A stretch of 64,000 nucleotides of DNA from an uncultured Acidimicrobiales bacterium (lineage in GTDB: Bacteria > Actinomycetota > Acidimicrobiia > Acidimicrobiales > SZUA-35), in assembly GCA_937922805.1 (NCBI GenBank), contig CALAJV010000022.1:1-64000 (forward strand), read 5' to 3'. Below the pieces are notes generated by a model that saw nothing but the letters and a program-made list of their open reading frames with translations, made no database searches and was not told where the DNA came from. Below, piece by piece: positions 37,911 through 46,637 of this stretch; positions within the stretch are counted from its first letter, which is position 1, and every line of letters begins with the position of its first letter. The position numbers and the translations under genes are program-made.

Positions 37911-39131
37911 ATGGGCTCAAGGCACGAAACCAATCTCGAGACCGAGCTAACCGCTCCCCAAGGCAACTTCGCTGTGCAACGGTATCCAAAGCGCCAAAAC
38001 GAGCGACTCCGAGCATGGGACGCCGCCGACGAGTATCTGCTGAATTATGTTGGCCAGCCCGACATCGACAATGACCTCTCTGGATTGACGATGCTGGCCC
38101 AGCGACATTCGGCCCTTGTGGTAAACGATTCCTTTGGAGCGCTGGCAATTGCGTTAGCCGCCGATATGTCGGACGCTGCGTCGTTGGTGTCGTGGTCTGA
38201 CTCCTATTTGGCCCACCGGGCCCTCACGGCAAATATCGAGAACAACGAGCCAGGTCTACCGATTCGAACGGTGTCGGGCCTGGACAGTCCAGGCGACTCG
38301 TTCGACCTCGTTCTCATCAAGGTACCCAAGTCGAACTCCTTTCTCGAGGATCAATTACTGCGTTTGCGCCCTTGTCTTTCAGCGGACACGAAAATCGTTG
38401 CCGCCGGAATGGTTAAACATGTTCATTCATCAACACTCCAGATTTTCGAACGCATTCTCGGTCCGACTCGCACCTCATTGGCGAAGAAGAAGGCTCGCCT
38501 CATCCACACCAAGTTCGACCCGACCCTGACCCCACCCCCGACTCCGTGGCCAGTCTCCTGGAAGACAAACGGTATTGACGTCTCCAGTTACGCCGGAGTT
38601 TTTTCGGCCGCCAAACTCGATATCGGAACCCGTTTCCTGATCGATAACTTGCCGACTGATTTACCATCGAGTGCAGACCCAGCCGAATTCAACCTTGTCG
38701 ACTTGGGATGCGGCAACGGAGTGATCGGTACCGTTGCTGCGTCGGTCTACCCAGGAGCTGAACCGACCTTCCTCGATGAGTCTTATGCCGCGGTGGCGTC
38801 GGCGGAGAGAACCTTCCGCTCCGCGTTCCCAGAACGTACAGCCCACTTTGCCGTTTGCACCGGGTTGGCCGAAGCGGCCAACCATGAAAACCAGATTGAT
38901 GTCGTGGTCACCAATCCTCCTTTTCATCAAAATCAGGCAATGACTGATGCAGTGGCTTGGGATATGTTCAACGACGCCCACCGCTATTTGGCCGACGCTG
39001 GTGAACTTTGGGTAGTTGGTAACCGGCATCTCGGATACCACACCAAGTTGAAACGGGTCTTTGGCAACTGTGAAACTATCGCATCGAACCGGAAGTTCGT
39101 TGTGCTCAAATCTCAGAAGTCGAAACGCTAA
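37911..39131 (+). CDS. rlmG: RlmG-like 23S rRNA guanine-N2 methyltransferase
   Basis: 406 residues with the RlmG/RsmC architecture: a degenerate N-terminal methyltransferase-like half and a catalytic C-terminal half. SAM motif LVDLGCGNGVIG lies near residue 264 and the N6/N2-guanine signature VVTNPPFHQNQA follows near 340. RlmG makes m2G1835 in 23S rRNA; RsmC (m2G1207) is the close alternative. RFLIDNLP and GVFSAAKLDIGT match RlmG relatives. The ATG at 37911 follows CAGGGGG. It diverges from the deacetylase gene and is followed by a 441-bp gap. Confidence 0.85.
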   Translation: MGSRHETNLETELTAPQGNFAVQRYPKRQNERLRAWDAADEYLLNYVGQPDIDNDLSGLTMLAQRHSALVVNDSFGALAIALAADMSDAASLVSWSDSYLAHRALTANIENNEPGLPIRTVSGLDSPGDSFDLVLIKVPKSNSFLEDQLLRLRPCLSADTKIVAAGMVKHVHSSTLQIFERILGPTRTSLAKKKARLIHTKFDPTLTPPPTPWPVSWKTNGIDVSSYAGVFSAAKLDIGTRFLIDNLPTDLPSSADPAEFNLVDLGCGNGVIGTVAASVYPGAEPTFLDESYAAVASAERTFRSAFPERTAHFAVCTGLAEAANHENQIDVVVTNPPFHQNQAMTDAVAWDMFNDAHRYLADAGELWVVGNRHLGYHTKLKRVFGNCETIASNRKFVVLKSQKSKR

Positions 39132-39572
39132 CGCCACTGATAAGGCTGGCTACTCATGTCGCTTTGGTTGCTATCTGGTCATCGCCAAATCCAAGTTCGG
39201 CTGAGGTTGCGATCCGAGCGGGAACTTCGAGAGACAAATGAATCTTCGAATTGAAGGGGCGATTGGCCTTCAAACCACCGGCATCTGGGTGGGTTATATG
39301 CCGGAAACGGAACCGCTGTTACTATACCAAGCCCTACATTTCGGGACCCAAATGGCTGAAACGAGATTTAGTAACGGAAACCAACAACCGACAATGCAAT
39401 TGAAGCATGTAGTACAGAAAGGTACGAATTAAAATCAATCCTAGCAGCGCAGCTTGATTACAGATTAGTGCAAGGTCAAAGTCAATGTCGGACCGATCAT
39501 GTAAGGTTTGCGCAGCACGGTCGATGTGAGCAGAACGGGATAGCTCGCGGCGCCCACTCGGACTCGCAGGAG
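39132..39572. other. 441-bp non-coding stretch before the osmoprotectant transporter
   Basis: No convincing gene is seen; a 64-codon plus-strand frame at 39238-39432 lacks a ribosome-binding site and coding character. Short inverted repeats occur (GAAGG/CCTTC near 39253-39271). Despite a GCCACTG string at 39133, the rest of a cobalamin riboswitch is missing. The A/T-rich segment around 39415-39450 probably holds the transporter promoter. Confidence 0.5.
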
Positions 39573-40808
39573 ATGCACACCTTGCCGACAAAGATCGAAA
39601 TCAGAAACCTCGTCAAAATTTTTGGCGACGAAGCACAAGGGGATGCGCTCAAGCTCCTCAAAGGGGGTGCTTCGAAGAACAGGATTCAGGCCGAAACCGG
39701 CCATGTAGTCGGTGTCGATCACGCTGATTTTCAAGTGGAAGAAGGTGAGATCTTCGTCGTTATGGGCCTGTCCGGCTCCGGCAAGTCCACCCTGATCCGC
39801 TGCGTGAATCGTCTGGTAGAACCGACGGCCGGTCAAGTAATTGTTGACGGCGTAGACGTGACCGCGTTGAGTTCACGCGATCTACAAGAGTTCCGCCGAT
39901 CAAAGACTGGAATGGTGTTCCAGCACTTCGCTCTGTTCCCCCATCAGAACGTCCGGGCCAACGTTGCGTTCGGCCTCAAAGTAAAAGGCCTTGGCCAAGA
40001 CGCTCGAAATCAAGCGGCCGATGAGGCACTAGCGATGGTCGGATTGGCCGGCTATGAGCAGAGCTTCCCTGGTCAGTTGAGCGGTGGCATGCAACAACGA
40101 GTCGGCTTGGCTCGAGCCTTGGCTAGTCAACCCGACATTCTCTTGATGGACGAAGCGTTCAGCGCCCTCGATCCTTTGATTCGGCGTCAGATGCAAGATG
40201 AACTGCTGACAATCCAACAAGGTCTTGCCAATCGAAACACAATTTTGTTCATCACCCACGACCTCAACGAGGCCCTGAGGGTCGGGAGCCGAGTGTGCAT
40301 CATGAAAGACGGCGCCATCCATCAAATAGGCACTCCAGAAGACATTTTGATGCGACCAGAAACGGACTACGTCGCCGAGTTTGTTCAAGACGTTGACCAA
40401 GGTCGCGTTCTTCTCGTTTCAAACGTAACGGAGCCAGCGGTTACCGTGACCGGCGAAACCGCGGTCGCCGCTGCAATCGGAACGATGGACCGAGCGAACC
40501 GGGATTCTCTCCACGTGGTTGACAATGAAGGTCGACCAATCGGAGCATTCACAATCCGAGCGGCGGCCCGTGCTCCTGGAAGCGATCCAATTTCCAAGCA
40601 CGCGAAGCCGGTCGAGTCCGTGGCGAGCGACATGATGCTAGCCAAGGCCTACCAGCGATGTGGCGGCGGACTGCCCCTTGCGGTTGTCGACGAGGGCGGA
40701 AAGCTAATCGGCTCAGTCAACCCGCTTGAGATCCTGGCTGAGCTTGGACGGGTAGAGAGCATCTCAGAGAAACTTGAACAAGCAAAAGCGAAGGGGACGC
40801 AGCGGTGA
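39573..40808 (+). CDS. proV: Glycine betaine/proline ABC transporter, ATP-binding protein
   Basis: The ATPase of a ProU/OpuA-type importer. Walker A GLSGSGKST, Q-loop FQHFALFPH, signature LSGGMQQR and Walker B ILLMDEAFSALDP are visible. The first 60 residues hold the KIFGDEAQGDALKLL stretch typical of ProV. The C-terminal 120 residues resemble a CBS pair, which senses ionic strength in OpuA. The frame extends to 39468, but ATG 39573 or TTG 39582 (AGGAG nine bases upstream) is more likely. Its stop overlaps the permease start (GTGA). Confidence 0.93.
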   Translation: MHTLPTKIEIRNLVKIFGDEAQGDALKLLKGGASKNRIQAETGHVVGVDHADFQVEEGEIFVVMGLSGSGKSTLIRCVNRLVEPTAGQVIVDGVDVTALSSRDLQEFRRSKTGMVFQHFALFPHQNVRANVAFGLKVKGLGQDARNQAADEALAMVGLAGYEQSFPGQLSGGMQQRVGLARALASQPDILLMDEAFSALDPLIRRQMQDELLTIQQGLANRNTILFITHDLNEALRVGSRVCIMKDGAIHQIGTPEDILMRPETDYVAEFVQDVDQGRVLLVSNVTEPAVTVTGETAVAAAIGTMDRANRDSLHVVDNEGRPIGAFTIRAAARAPGSDPISKHAKPVESVASDMMLAKAYQRCGGGLPLAVVDEGGKLIGSVNPLEILAELGRVESISEKLEQAKAKGTQR

Positions 40809-42877
40809 TTTTTGCTGAACAGTTCTGGAACAACGAAACGCTCGACAAATGGGCCATTCCGTTTGGACTTTGGATCGAGGAGATCGTTTTCTGGCTCACC
40901 ACTAACATCAAACCAGCACTCGATGCCATCAAATGGCCAGTCGATCAGCTCCTAAACCTAATTGTCGATAACCTGCTCCAAACGTGGCTGCCTTGGCCTC
41001 TAGTTCTCCTCTTCTTTGTTCTTCTCGGTGCTTATACCCGAAATTTCAAAGTCGGGCTGGGTAGCGCAGCGGCGCTTCTTGCGTGCGGACTGCTTGGTGA
41101 TGACTACTGGAACCTAACGATGGAAACGGTCGGAATGATCACGGTCGCCGTGATCATCTGCACCATTATCGGAATCCCACTAGGAATCCTGTCAGCCAGA
41201 GTCGACTCTTTTTGGAACCGGTTACGCCCGATTCTCGATGGCATGCAAGTCGTTCACCCGTTCGTTTACTTGCTGCCAATCATCTTTCTCTTCGGTGTTC
41301 GTCGAACGCCTGGTGTCTTGGCTACCCTCGTGTTCGCTTTGCCGCCTATCGTTCGACTTACAAATCTCGGCATCCGACAAGTTCCCGACGATGTCGTCGA
41401 AGCGGCAAGAGCCTTCGGTGCTTCTGAATCTCGAGTTCTCCGAGAGGTGCAACTACCCCTGGCTCGGCCAGCCATAATGGCCGGATTAAACCAGACCCTA
41501 CTTCTTTCACTGTCGATGGTTGGCATCGTCGCAATTATCGCCGGTGGTGGTTTAGGCAAGCCGATCTTGACCGCTCTAGCGACCGCCAACATCCCGATCG
41601 GCGCTTCAGCTGGTGCCGGGCTCTACTTCGTCGGCGTATTACTTGACCGCATCTCTCAGCCTGAAGCCGGTGATGATCGCGGAAGCCTTGCCCGCCGAGT
41701 CCGCGAGGCCTGGGCGAACAGGAAAGATCCAATCGTGCCACCGATGCCAAACCCAGGCATTGCTGACGACCCTGAAGCCGAGCTGCTGGCGCTAATGACC
41801 GACAACAAACCAGAGACGTTGTCACTTGGCCGTCGAATCGCAGCGCAAGCCGGTGTAATAGGAGGCGCTGCCGCGTGCTTTGGCGCCATGGTTGCCTGGG
41901 CCAGCGACGCCGGGCGAATTGGCCCGTACGTTCGAGCGGCCGATGCTGAACTTGAAGGTAGCCACAGCGGTATAAGCGCCGCCGGTGGCTCCTGGTTCGG
42001 AATACTCGTCTTGGCAATCGGTATCGGAATTTTGCTGTGCGGCCTAGCGACGTTGGCTATTCCAGCAGCCCGAACATCGAACCTTACGAAGCTTCCAACC
42101 TTCGTCGCAGCCGGATCAGCTATTTTGGCGCTCGCTGGCTCATACTTGGTGATACCAGCTACCGCAGCGGCCCACACAACAGGACCTGGAATTTGGTTCG
42201 CCTTGGCTGGCGGCGCTCTTATCCTGGTCCCAGCCATCGTTGCCGGCATACAAATGCAACCCGATCCGAAACGATCGGCAACATCGGCTGGGGGCCCAGT
42301 TGCGCTCGGCGTGATGGGGTTGTTTCTTTTCTTTGCCGGCGCAAGTGGATCGTGGATTCTCGATCAGCGTAACGACGCCGCTGAACTAGCCCGCGAACTC
42401 GCTGCTCAAGCTGGAGGCGATGCCAACCAAGGCGGCGTAGCAGCCGAAATTCTAGCTGAAGCAATGTCTGGAACGAGACGGGAAGCAATACTCGGTATGG
42501 CCCAAGACGGTCCAAGGATCGGATACGCAGTAGCAGCCATGACGGCCCTGATGGTTTTGTTTGGATTAGCCCGCTATGTCAGCAACGGCAGGGTCCAACG
42601 AGTGCTGTCTTTCGCTCTATACGGCATCGGATTCGGCTGCGTTGCCATATCTTTCGCCTGGATCGCGACCATAATTAGACTCGACGTTCAGCAAATATCA
42701 CCCGGAGCAAGTGCTTTCTTGACCGGTTGCGGTGGAGCCGTGCTCATGGCGATCGCCCGAAGTCAGATAACAGCCCATGAAGCCCGCGCTACGATTCGAC
42801 CAACAGTACAAGAAGAACAACCCGGCGACGAAGAAGCACTGAACGCCGATCAAACCCTCAACAAAGTCTCAATTTAA
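40805..42877 (+). CDS. proW: Glycine betaine/proline ABC permease with long C-terminal membrane extension
   Basis: Residues 1-300 are a ProW-type permease with an N-terminal helical region and the EAA-like motif DDVVEAARAFGASESRVLRE. ProW proteins normally end near 280-350 residues; this one has 690. The extension (about 340-665) adds some eight hydrophobic segments and a charged Ala/Glu-rich loop (about 525-560), resembling no family I recognise. GTG start overlaps proV by 4 bp. Its stop shares bases with a downstream ATG (TAATG). Confidence 0.9.
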   Translation: MIFAEQFWNNETLDKWAIPFGLWIEEIVFWLTTNIKPALDAIKWPVDQLLNLIVDNLLQTWLPWPLVLLFFVLLGAYTRNFKVGLGSAAALLACGLLGDDYWNLTMETVGMITVAVIICTIIGIPLGILSARVDSFWNRLRPILDGMQVVHPFVYLLPIIFLFGVRRTPGVLATLVFALPPIVRLTNLGIRQVPDDVVEAARAFGASESRVLREVQLPLARPAIMAGLNQTLLLSLSMVGIVAIIAGGGLGKPILTALATANIPIGASAGAGLYFVGVLLDRISQPEAGDDRGSLARRVREAWANRKDPIVPPMPNPGIADDPEAELLALMTDNKPETLSLGRRIAAQAGVIGGAAACFGAMVAWASDAGRIGPYVRAADAELEGSHSGISAAGGSWFGILVLAIGIGILLCGLATLAIPAARTSNLTKLPTFVAAGSAILALAGSYLVIPATAAAHTTGPGIWFALAGGALILVPAIVAGIQMQPDPKRSATSAGGPVALGVMGLFLFFAGASGSWILDQRNDAAELARELAAQAGGDANQGGVAAEILAEAMSGTRREAILGMAQDGPRIGYAVAAMTALMVLFGLARYVSNGRVQRVLSFALYGIGFGCVAISFAWIATIIRLDVQQISPGASAFLTGCGGAVLMAIARSQITAHEARATIRPTVQEEQPGDEEALNADQTLNKVSI

Positions 42878-42903
42878 TGAGAAACCAGAAACAGGAGAGA
42901 ATA

Positions 42904-44067
42904 ATGTTCAACAAACAATGGCGATTCCTCGTTGCCGTATTTATCGCGCTGGGCCTAACGGCCACAGCTTGTGGCGACAACCTCGAAGTTGAAGTAGGGA
43001 CCGAAGACGCTGATTCTGAGACCGACGGAGCAGAAGATTCCGACGGCGACGATGACGCTATGGAAGACGAAGACGCTATGGAAGACGATGGCGCTGACGC
43101 CGACTTGGCCATGCCTGGTGAAGGCAAGACCGTCCAGATGGCTCGTGGTAACTGGCAGGAAACACAGTTCCAAAACACTGTTATCCAGCAACTCTTGGTT
43201 GAGCTCGGTTACGAAGTAGATACGCCAGAAGAAATCGCTCCTGCGACATTCTTCCCTGCGCTTGCACAAGGCGACTTCGACGTCTGGGCCTCGACTTGGC
43301 CACTGAACCACGATCCACTGGCCGAAGGTGAAATGCCAGGCGGTGGAATCATCGCTGACAACATCACCAACGTTGGTTTGATGATGAGCTCCGGTGCTCT
43401 CCAGGGAATCCTAGTGGACAAGGCCAGCGTGGAAGAATTTGGCTTCACCACTATGGACGAACTGCTTGACAACCCAGACGCGGTTGCTCACTTCGACACC
43501 GATGGCGACGGCGTTGCCGACATCAACGGCTGTGATGATGGTTGGGGTTGCCAGAAGGTAATCAACGACACCATCGAACAAAACGGCTGGGGCGATCGGG
43601 TTGCCCAGGTTTCAGCTACTCACTCAGCGCTTTTCGCTGAGTCGCAAGCCAACTTTGACCAAGGTGAAGGTGTCCTGCAGTACGTTTGGACCCCAACTGC
43701 GTTCGTCGGCAAGCTTGTACCTGGACGAGACGTTCAGTGGCTCGCTATGGATGCGGCTAGCGCTCTCCCAGAGCAGCAAGTTGCTTCCGAAGTTGGAGAT
43801 TCGTGTACCGCGACTCCTTGTATAACCGGCTTCTCCCCTTCTGACATCGTTGTCTCTGCTAACAACGAATGGCTGGCTGATAACCCATCGGCACAAGCCT
43901 TGCTCGAAGGATTCAAGATGAACCCAATCGACGTAGCAGTCGTTGCTGTTGCCATCGATGGTGGCGCCAACACCCAAGCTGACATCGAGTCAGCTGCTGC
44001 CAAGTGGATTGAAGACAACCGTGAAACATTGACCCCTCTGCTAGACGAGGCTCGAGCTGCTGGCTGA
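42904..44067 (+). CDS. proX: Glycine betaine/proline ABC transporter, substrate-binding lipoprotein
   Basis: A signal sequence (WRFLVAVFIALGLTATAC) ends in a lipobox-like Cys; a very acidic linker of about 35 residues rich in Asp and Glu follows. The OpuAC-like domain begins MARGNWQETQFQN and contains DVWASTWPLNHDPL and YVWTPTAFVGKLVPG; Trp residues of these motifs would form the aromatic cage for quaternary ammonium. An earlier ATG (42877) overlaps proW, but ATG 42904 has AGGAG eight bases upstream and begins the signal peptide, so it is chosen. Last gene of the proVWX operon, followed by a hairpin terminator. Confidence 0.93.
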   Translation: MFNKQWRFLVAVFIALGLTATACGDNLEVEVGTEDADSETDGAEDSDGDDDAMEDEDAMEDDGADADLAMPGEGKTVQMARGNWQETQFQNTVIQQLLVELGYEVDTPEEIAPATFFPALAQGDFDVWASTWPLNHDPLAEGEMPGGGIIADNITNVGLMMSSGALQGILVDKASVEEFGFTTMDELLDNPDAVAHFDTDGDGVADINGCDDGWGCQKVINDTIEQNGWGDRVAQVSATHSALFAESQANFDQGEGVLQYVWTPTAFVGKLVPGRDVQWLAMDAASALPEQQVASEVGDSCTATPCITGFSPSDIVVSANNEWLADNPSAQALLEGFKMNPIDVAVVAVAIDGGANTQADIESAAAKWIEDNRETLTPLLDEARAAG

Positions 44068-44116
44068 TTCAGTTAGCGCCTAGAGAACATATTTGGCTCA
44101 CTGACTGGTGAGCGCT

Positions 44117-44148
44117 GAAAGGCCGGGGGATCTTTCTCCCGGCCTTTC
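44117..44148 (+). terminator. Rho-independent-like terminator after proVWX
   Basis: GAAAGGCCGGG and CCCGGCCTTTC form a perfect 11-bp GC-rich stem with a 10-nt loop, 50 bp beyond the proX stop and 35 bp from the convergent dehydrogenase stop. The stem could act in both directions. Confidence 0.8.
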
Positions 44149-44182
44149 GCATTCTCAAAACGTCGTGGTGCCAGCCAAGCGG

Positions 44183-45658
44183 CTATCGCATTACAAAAGG
44201 GTTGGCCATTGGTTCGTTTGAGGTGTTGATCCAAACAGTTTTCGTGCGGGTGTATTCCCGAATAGCGTCGATACCGGCTTCTCGCCCGTATCCGCTGTCG
44301 CCAAACCCCCCAAACGGCGCCATCGGCGAAATCACCCGGTAGGTGTTGACCCAAACAATTCCCGATCGAACTGCTTTCGCTACCCGGTGCGCCCTCGCCA
44401 CGTTAGACGTGAACACGCCGGCCCCGAGCCCAAACGTGGTGTCGTTGGCTAACGCGACTCCGTCGTCTTCGCTGTCAAAGCGAAGTACCGACATGACCGG
44501 CCCGAAGAGCTCGACTTGCACACTTCTCGTTTCGTTGTTCTGGCATCCGAGAATGGTTGGCTTGTAGTACCAGCCCGAATCCAAACCTGCAGGCCGCTCT
44601 CCCCCCGTATGGATTACAGCGCCCTGCGACTTCGATTCGGCTACGACTGCCTCAATATGATCCCGTTGGGCCACGGTTGCCAACGGACCCATCTGGGTAT
44701 TCGGATCAAGCGGGTCTCCGATTCGGATTTGTTCGGCGCGATCGACAAGCGTCGAAACAAAGTCGTCGTAGATGGCACTTTGCACCATGACTCGCGAACC
44801 AGCAACACAGCTCTGCCCAGTTGCACCAAAGTTTCCTGCAATCGCTCCGTTAATCGCTCCTTCGATGTCTGCATCGTCGAACACGAGAATTGGCGATTTG
44901 CCCCCTAGTTCAAGCGAAACGTGAGCAAAGTTCTTTGCCGTATTCTCAACTACTTTGCGAGCGGCATCTATTCCACCGGTAAACGCCACTCGACTAACAA
45001 GCCGATGGCTGGTCAACACACGACCACAAGGTTCCCCGAAACCGGTGATAATGTTCACCACGCCTGGTGGAAATCCTGCTTCATCTACTAGCTTAGCCAT
45101 TTCGAGCAGGGCGGCTGGCGCCTGTTCCGAAGCCTTAATCACGACGGTGTTTCCAGCCGCCAGGGCTGGGCCTACCTTGGTGGCGGTAAGAAACATCTCA
45201 GCGTTCCACGGGACTACGGCCGCTACGACGCCAATTGGTTCCCTGGTCGTGAACACATGCATATTCGGCTTATCGATCGGGAGCGTCGCTCCTTCGATCT
45301 TGTCAGCAAACCCTCCGTAGTAGCGATAATAGTCGGCTACATACGCTGTTTGCGACCGGGTTTCGACCGCTAGTTTCCCACTATCAGTTGTCTCGATGTT
45401 GCCTAAATGCTCCGCGTCTCGATCAATGAGGTCGGCCAGACGATAAAGCAGTTGCCCGCGTCTCGTCGCTGTCATCTCAGCCCACGGACCTTGATGAAGA
45501 GAACGGTGGGCAGCTTCGACGGCTCTATTAACATCCGTTTCAGTGGCGGCCGGAGCGGTTGCCCATGGATCGCCGGTGGATGGATTGAGCGTCTCAAACC
45601 GGTTCCCATCGGATGCTTCGCAAAACCCGCCGTCGATGTAAAGCTGATAGTTGTTCAT
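44183..45658 (-). CDS. NAD(P)-dependent aldehyde dehydrogenase (betaine-aldehyde-dehydrogenase-like)
   Basis: 491-residue ALDH-superfamily enzyme. Motifs: PWNAEMFLTATKVGPALAAG with the cofactor Asn/Lys region VIKASEQAP, the general base in SLELGGKSP and the catalytic Cys in GQSCVAGSR. It oxidises an aldehyde to an acid with NAD(P)+. Its place facing the glycine betaine transporter operon suggests betaine aldehyde to glycine betaine, but no choline oxidase or dehydrogenase gene is nearby, so the substrate is inferred. ATG 45658 follows GGAG at about nine bases. Confidence 0.9.
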   Translation of the reverse strand: MNNYQLYIDGGFCEASDGNRFETLNPSTGDPWATAPAATETDVNRAVEAAHRSLHQGPWAEMTATRRGQLLYRLADLIDRDAEHLGNIETTDSGKLAVETRSQTAYVADYYRYYGGFADKIEGATLPIDKPNMHVFTTREPIGVVAAVVPWNAEMFLTATKVGPALAAGNTVVIKASEQAPAALLEMAKLVDEAGFPPGVVNIITGFGEPCGRVLTSHRLVSRVAFTGGIDAARKVVENTAKNFAHVSLELGGKSPILVFDDADIEGAINGAIAGNFGATGQSCVAGSRVMVQSAIYDDFVSTLVDRAEQIRIGDPLDPNTQMGPLATVAQRDHIEAVVAESKSQGAVIHTGGERPAGLDSGWYYKPTILGCQNNETRSVQVELFGPVMSVLRFDSEDDGVALANDTTFGLGAGVFTSNVARAHRVAKAVRSGIVWVNTYRVISPMAPFGGFGDSGYGREAGIDAIREYTRTKTVWINTSNEPMANPFVMR

Positions 45659-45744
45659 ACGTTCTCATCTCCGTTAGAGCGCCAAGCCGCAAGAAAACTA
45701 CCGGAACGATTTGGCATTGGTGCGGCCTCTGTTTCTGGATCGTA

Positions 45745-46332
45745 TTACTGGTCCAAACCCATTTCTTTCATGTCGCTATACCGATTACCAATTCGATGGT
45801 GAGGACGGCCACCGACCGACGCTCCGATGGCAACGACAATCTCATCAGGTCCAGGAGAATCAGCAATGGCCATTTCGAAGGTCAGATAGTGTGAGCGCCA
45901 GCCCGGATCGATCTTGTGCATCATAGGTATTGAAACAGTGGCACCCGGCCCTCCTCTTGTATTGGTGAACGAGAGGTACGCGGTGCCAGAGACAGCGTCG
46001 CGAAACACATTTCCAAATCGAAGTGTGTGGATAATGGCGGAGCCGTGCTCGATTTCTCCATTCGTACCGACCATGGCCGCTTTGCCGTAGCCTTCGACGA
46101 CGTCGCCGCTCCCGGCCAAATCAACCAACCGAGGGACCATCACCTCGGCTAGATCCGGTGCCAACTCAAGAATCGTTGGTCGAAGGTCCTCTACGAAACC
46201 TTGATCGGCCCAAGGGTTGGCAATAACGGCGGCTACGCCGCAAAGCCGAAGCGGTGGATCGGCCTTGCGGCCGCCTTCTATGTGAACGTCTTCGGTGGTC
46301 GCCACCAATTTACGCAGCTGTAGAGGGCTCAT
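45745..46332 (-). CDS. DUF1185 ('amino acid synthesis') family protein
   Basis: 195 residues from ATG 46332 (MSPLQLRKLV); an open frame continues to 46575 but would have no coding character. Conserved pieces: GVAAVIANPWADQGFVEDL, GYGKAAMVGTNGEIEHGSA, MHKIDPGWRSHYLTFEM and GPDEIVVAIGASVGGRPHHR. The family is common near amino-acid or hydantoin metabolism genes but its reaction is unproven. It is followed by the aldehyde dehydrogenase gene region on the same strand (its stop is 87 bp upstream of that start) and diverges from the selenoprotein gene. Confidence 0.85.
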   Translation of the reverse strand: MSPLQLRKLVATTEDVHIEGGRKADPPLRLCGVAAVIANPWADQGFVEDLRPTILELAPDLAEVMVPRLVDLAGSGDVVEGYGKAAMVGTNGEIEHGSAIIHTLRFGNVFRDAVSGTAYLSFTNTRGGPGATVSIPMMHKIDPGWRSHYLTFEMAIADSPGPDEIVVAIGASVGGRPHHRIGNRYSDMKEMGLDQ

Positions 46333-46637
46333 GGTCCAAACCTGTTCTGTCGAGCATTGATTCCTATCCACATTCTTACGAATTCGAATTTCTCGTGTTC
46401 TGCTACTAGTCGCTGAGCAAGCGTTGCAAGCCCTCGAACCATACGTCACTGAACTTCTATTGGTCAATGAAGACAACCAACAGATTGCTCCAGGACTGAG
46501 TGACTGCCTATCGATACCAAATCGATGTGGGATCTGCTGGGCCTGAAGTTGGTGGCTCCAGAGGCCCTGTGGCAATATTTGACGTGCAACGGCCGGGCGA
46601 AACGGTCACGACCAACGGCAAAGGGCGAGGAAGAAAC
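46333..46637. other. 305-bp divergent intergenic region
   Basis: Lies between the DUF1185 gene and the selenoprotein gene. Both strands have open frames here but without ribosome-binding sites. Two ATCGAT boxes five bases apart (46513-46529) and a CGAATTCG palindrome near 46379 are possible regulatory sites. Both promoters must lie here. Confidence 0.45.

Noticed and set aside
39133..39260. GCCACTG string suggesting a cobalamin riboswitch
   Set aside because: The other conserved boxes of the riboswitch are absent and the downstream genes are osmoprotectant transport genes.
39238..39432. 64-codon plus-strand frame before proV
   Set aside because: No ribosome-binding site, no recognisable domain and non-coding-like composition.
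46333..46575. Upstream extension of the DUF1185 gene to 46575
   Set aside because: The extra 81 codons are low in coding character and the conserved domain begins at ATG 46332.
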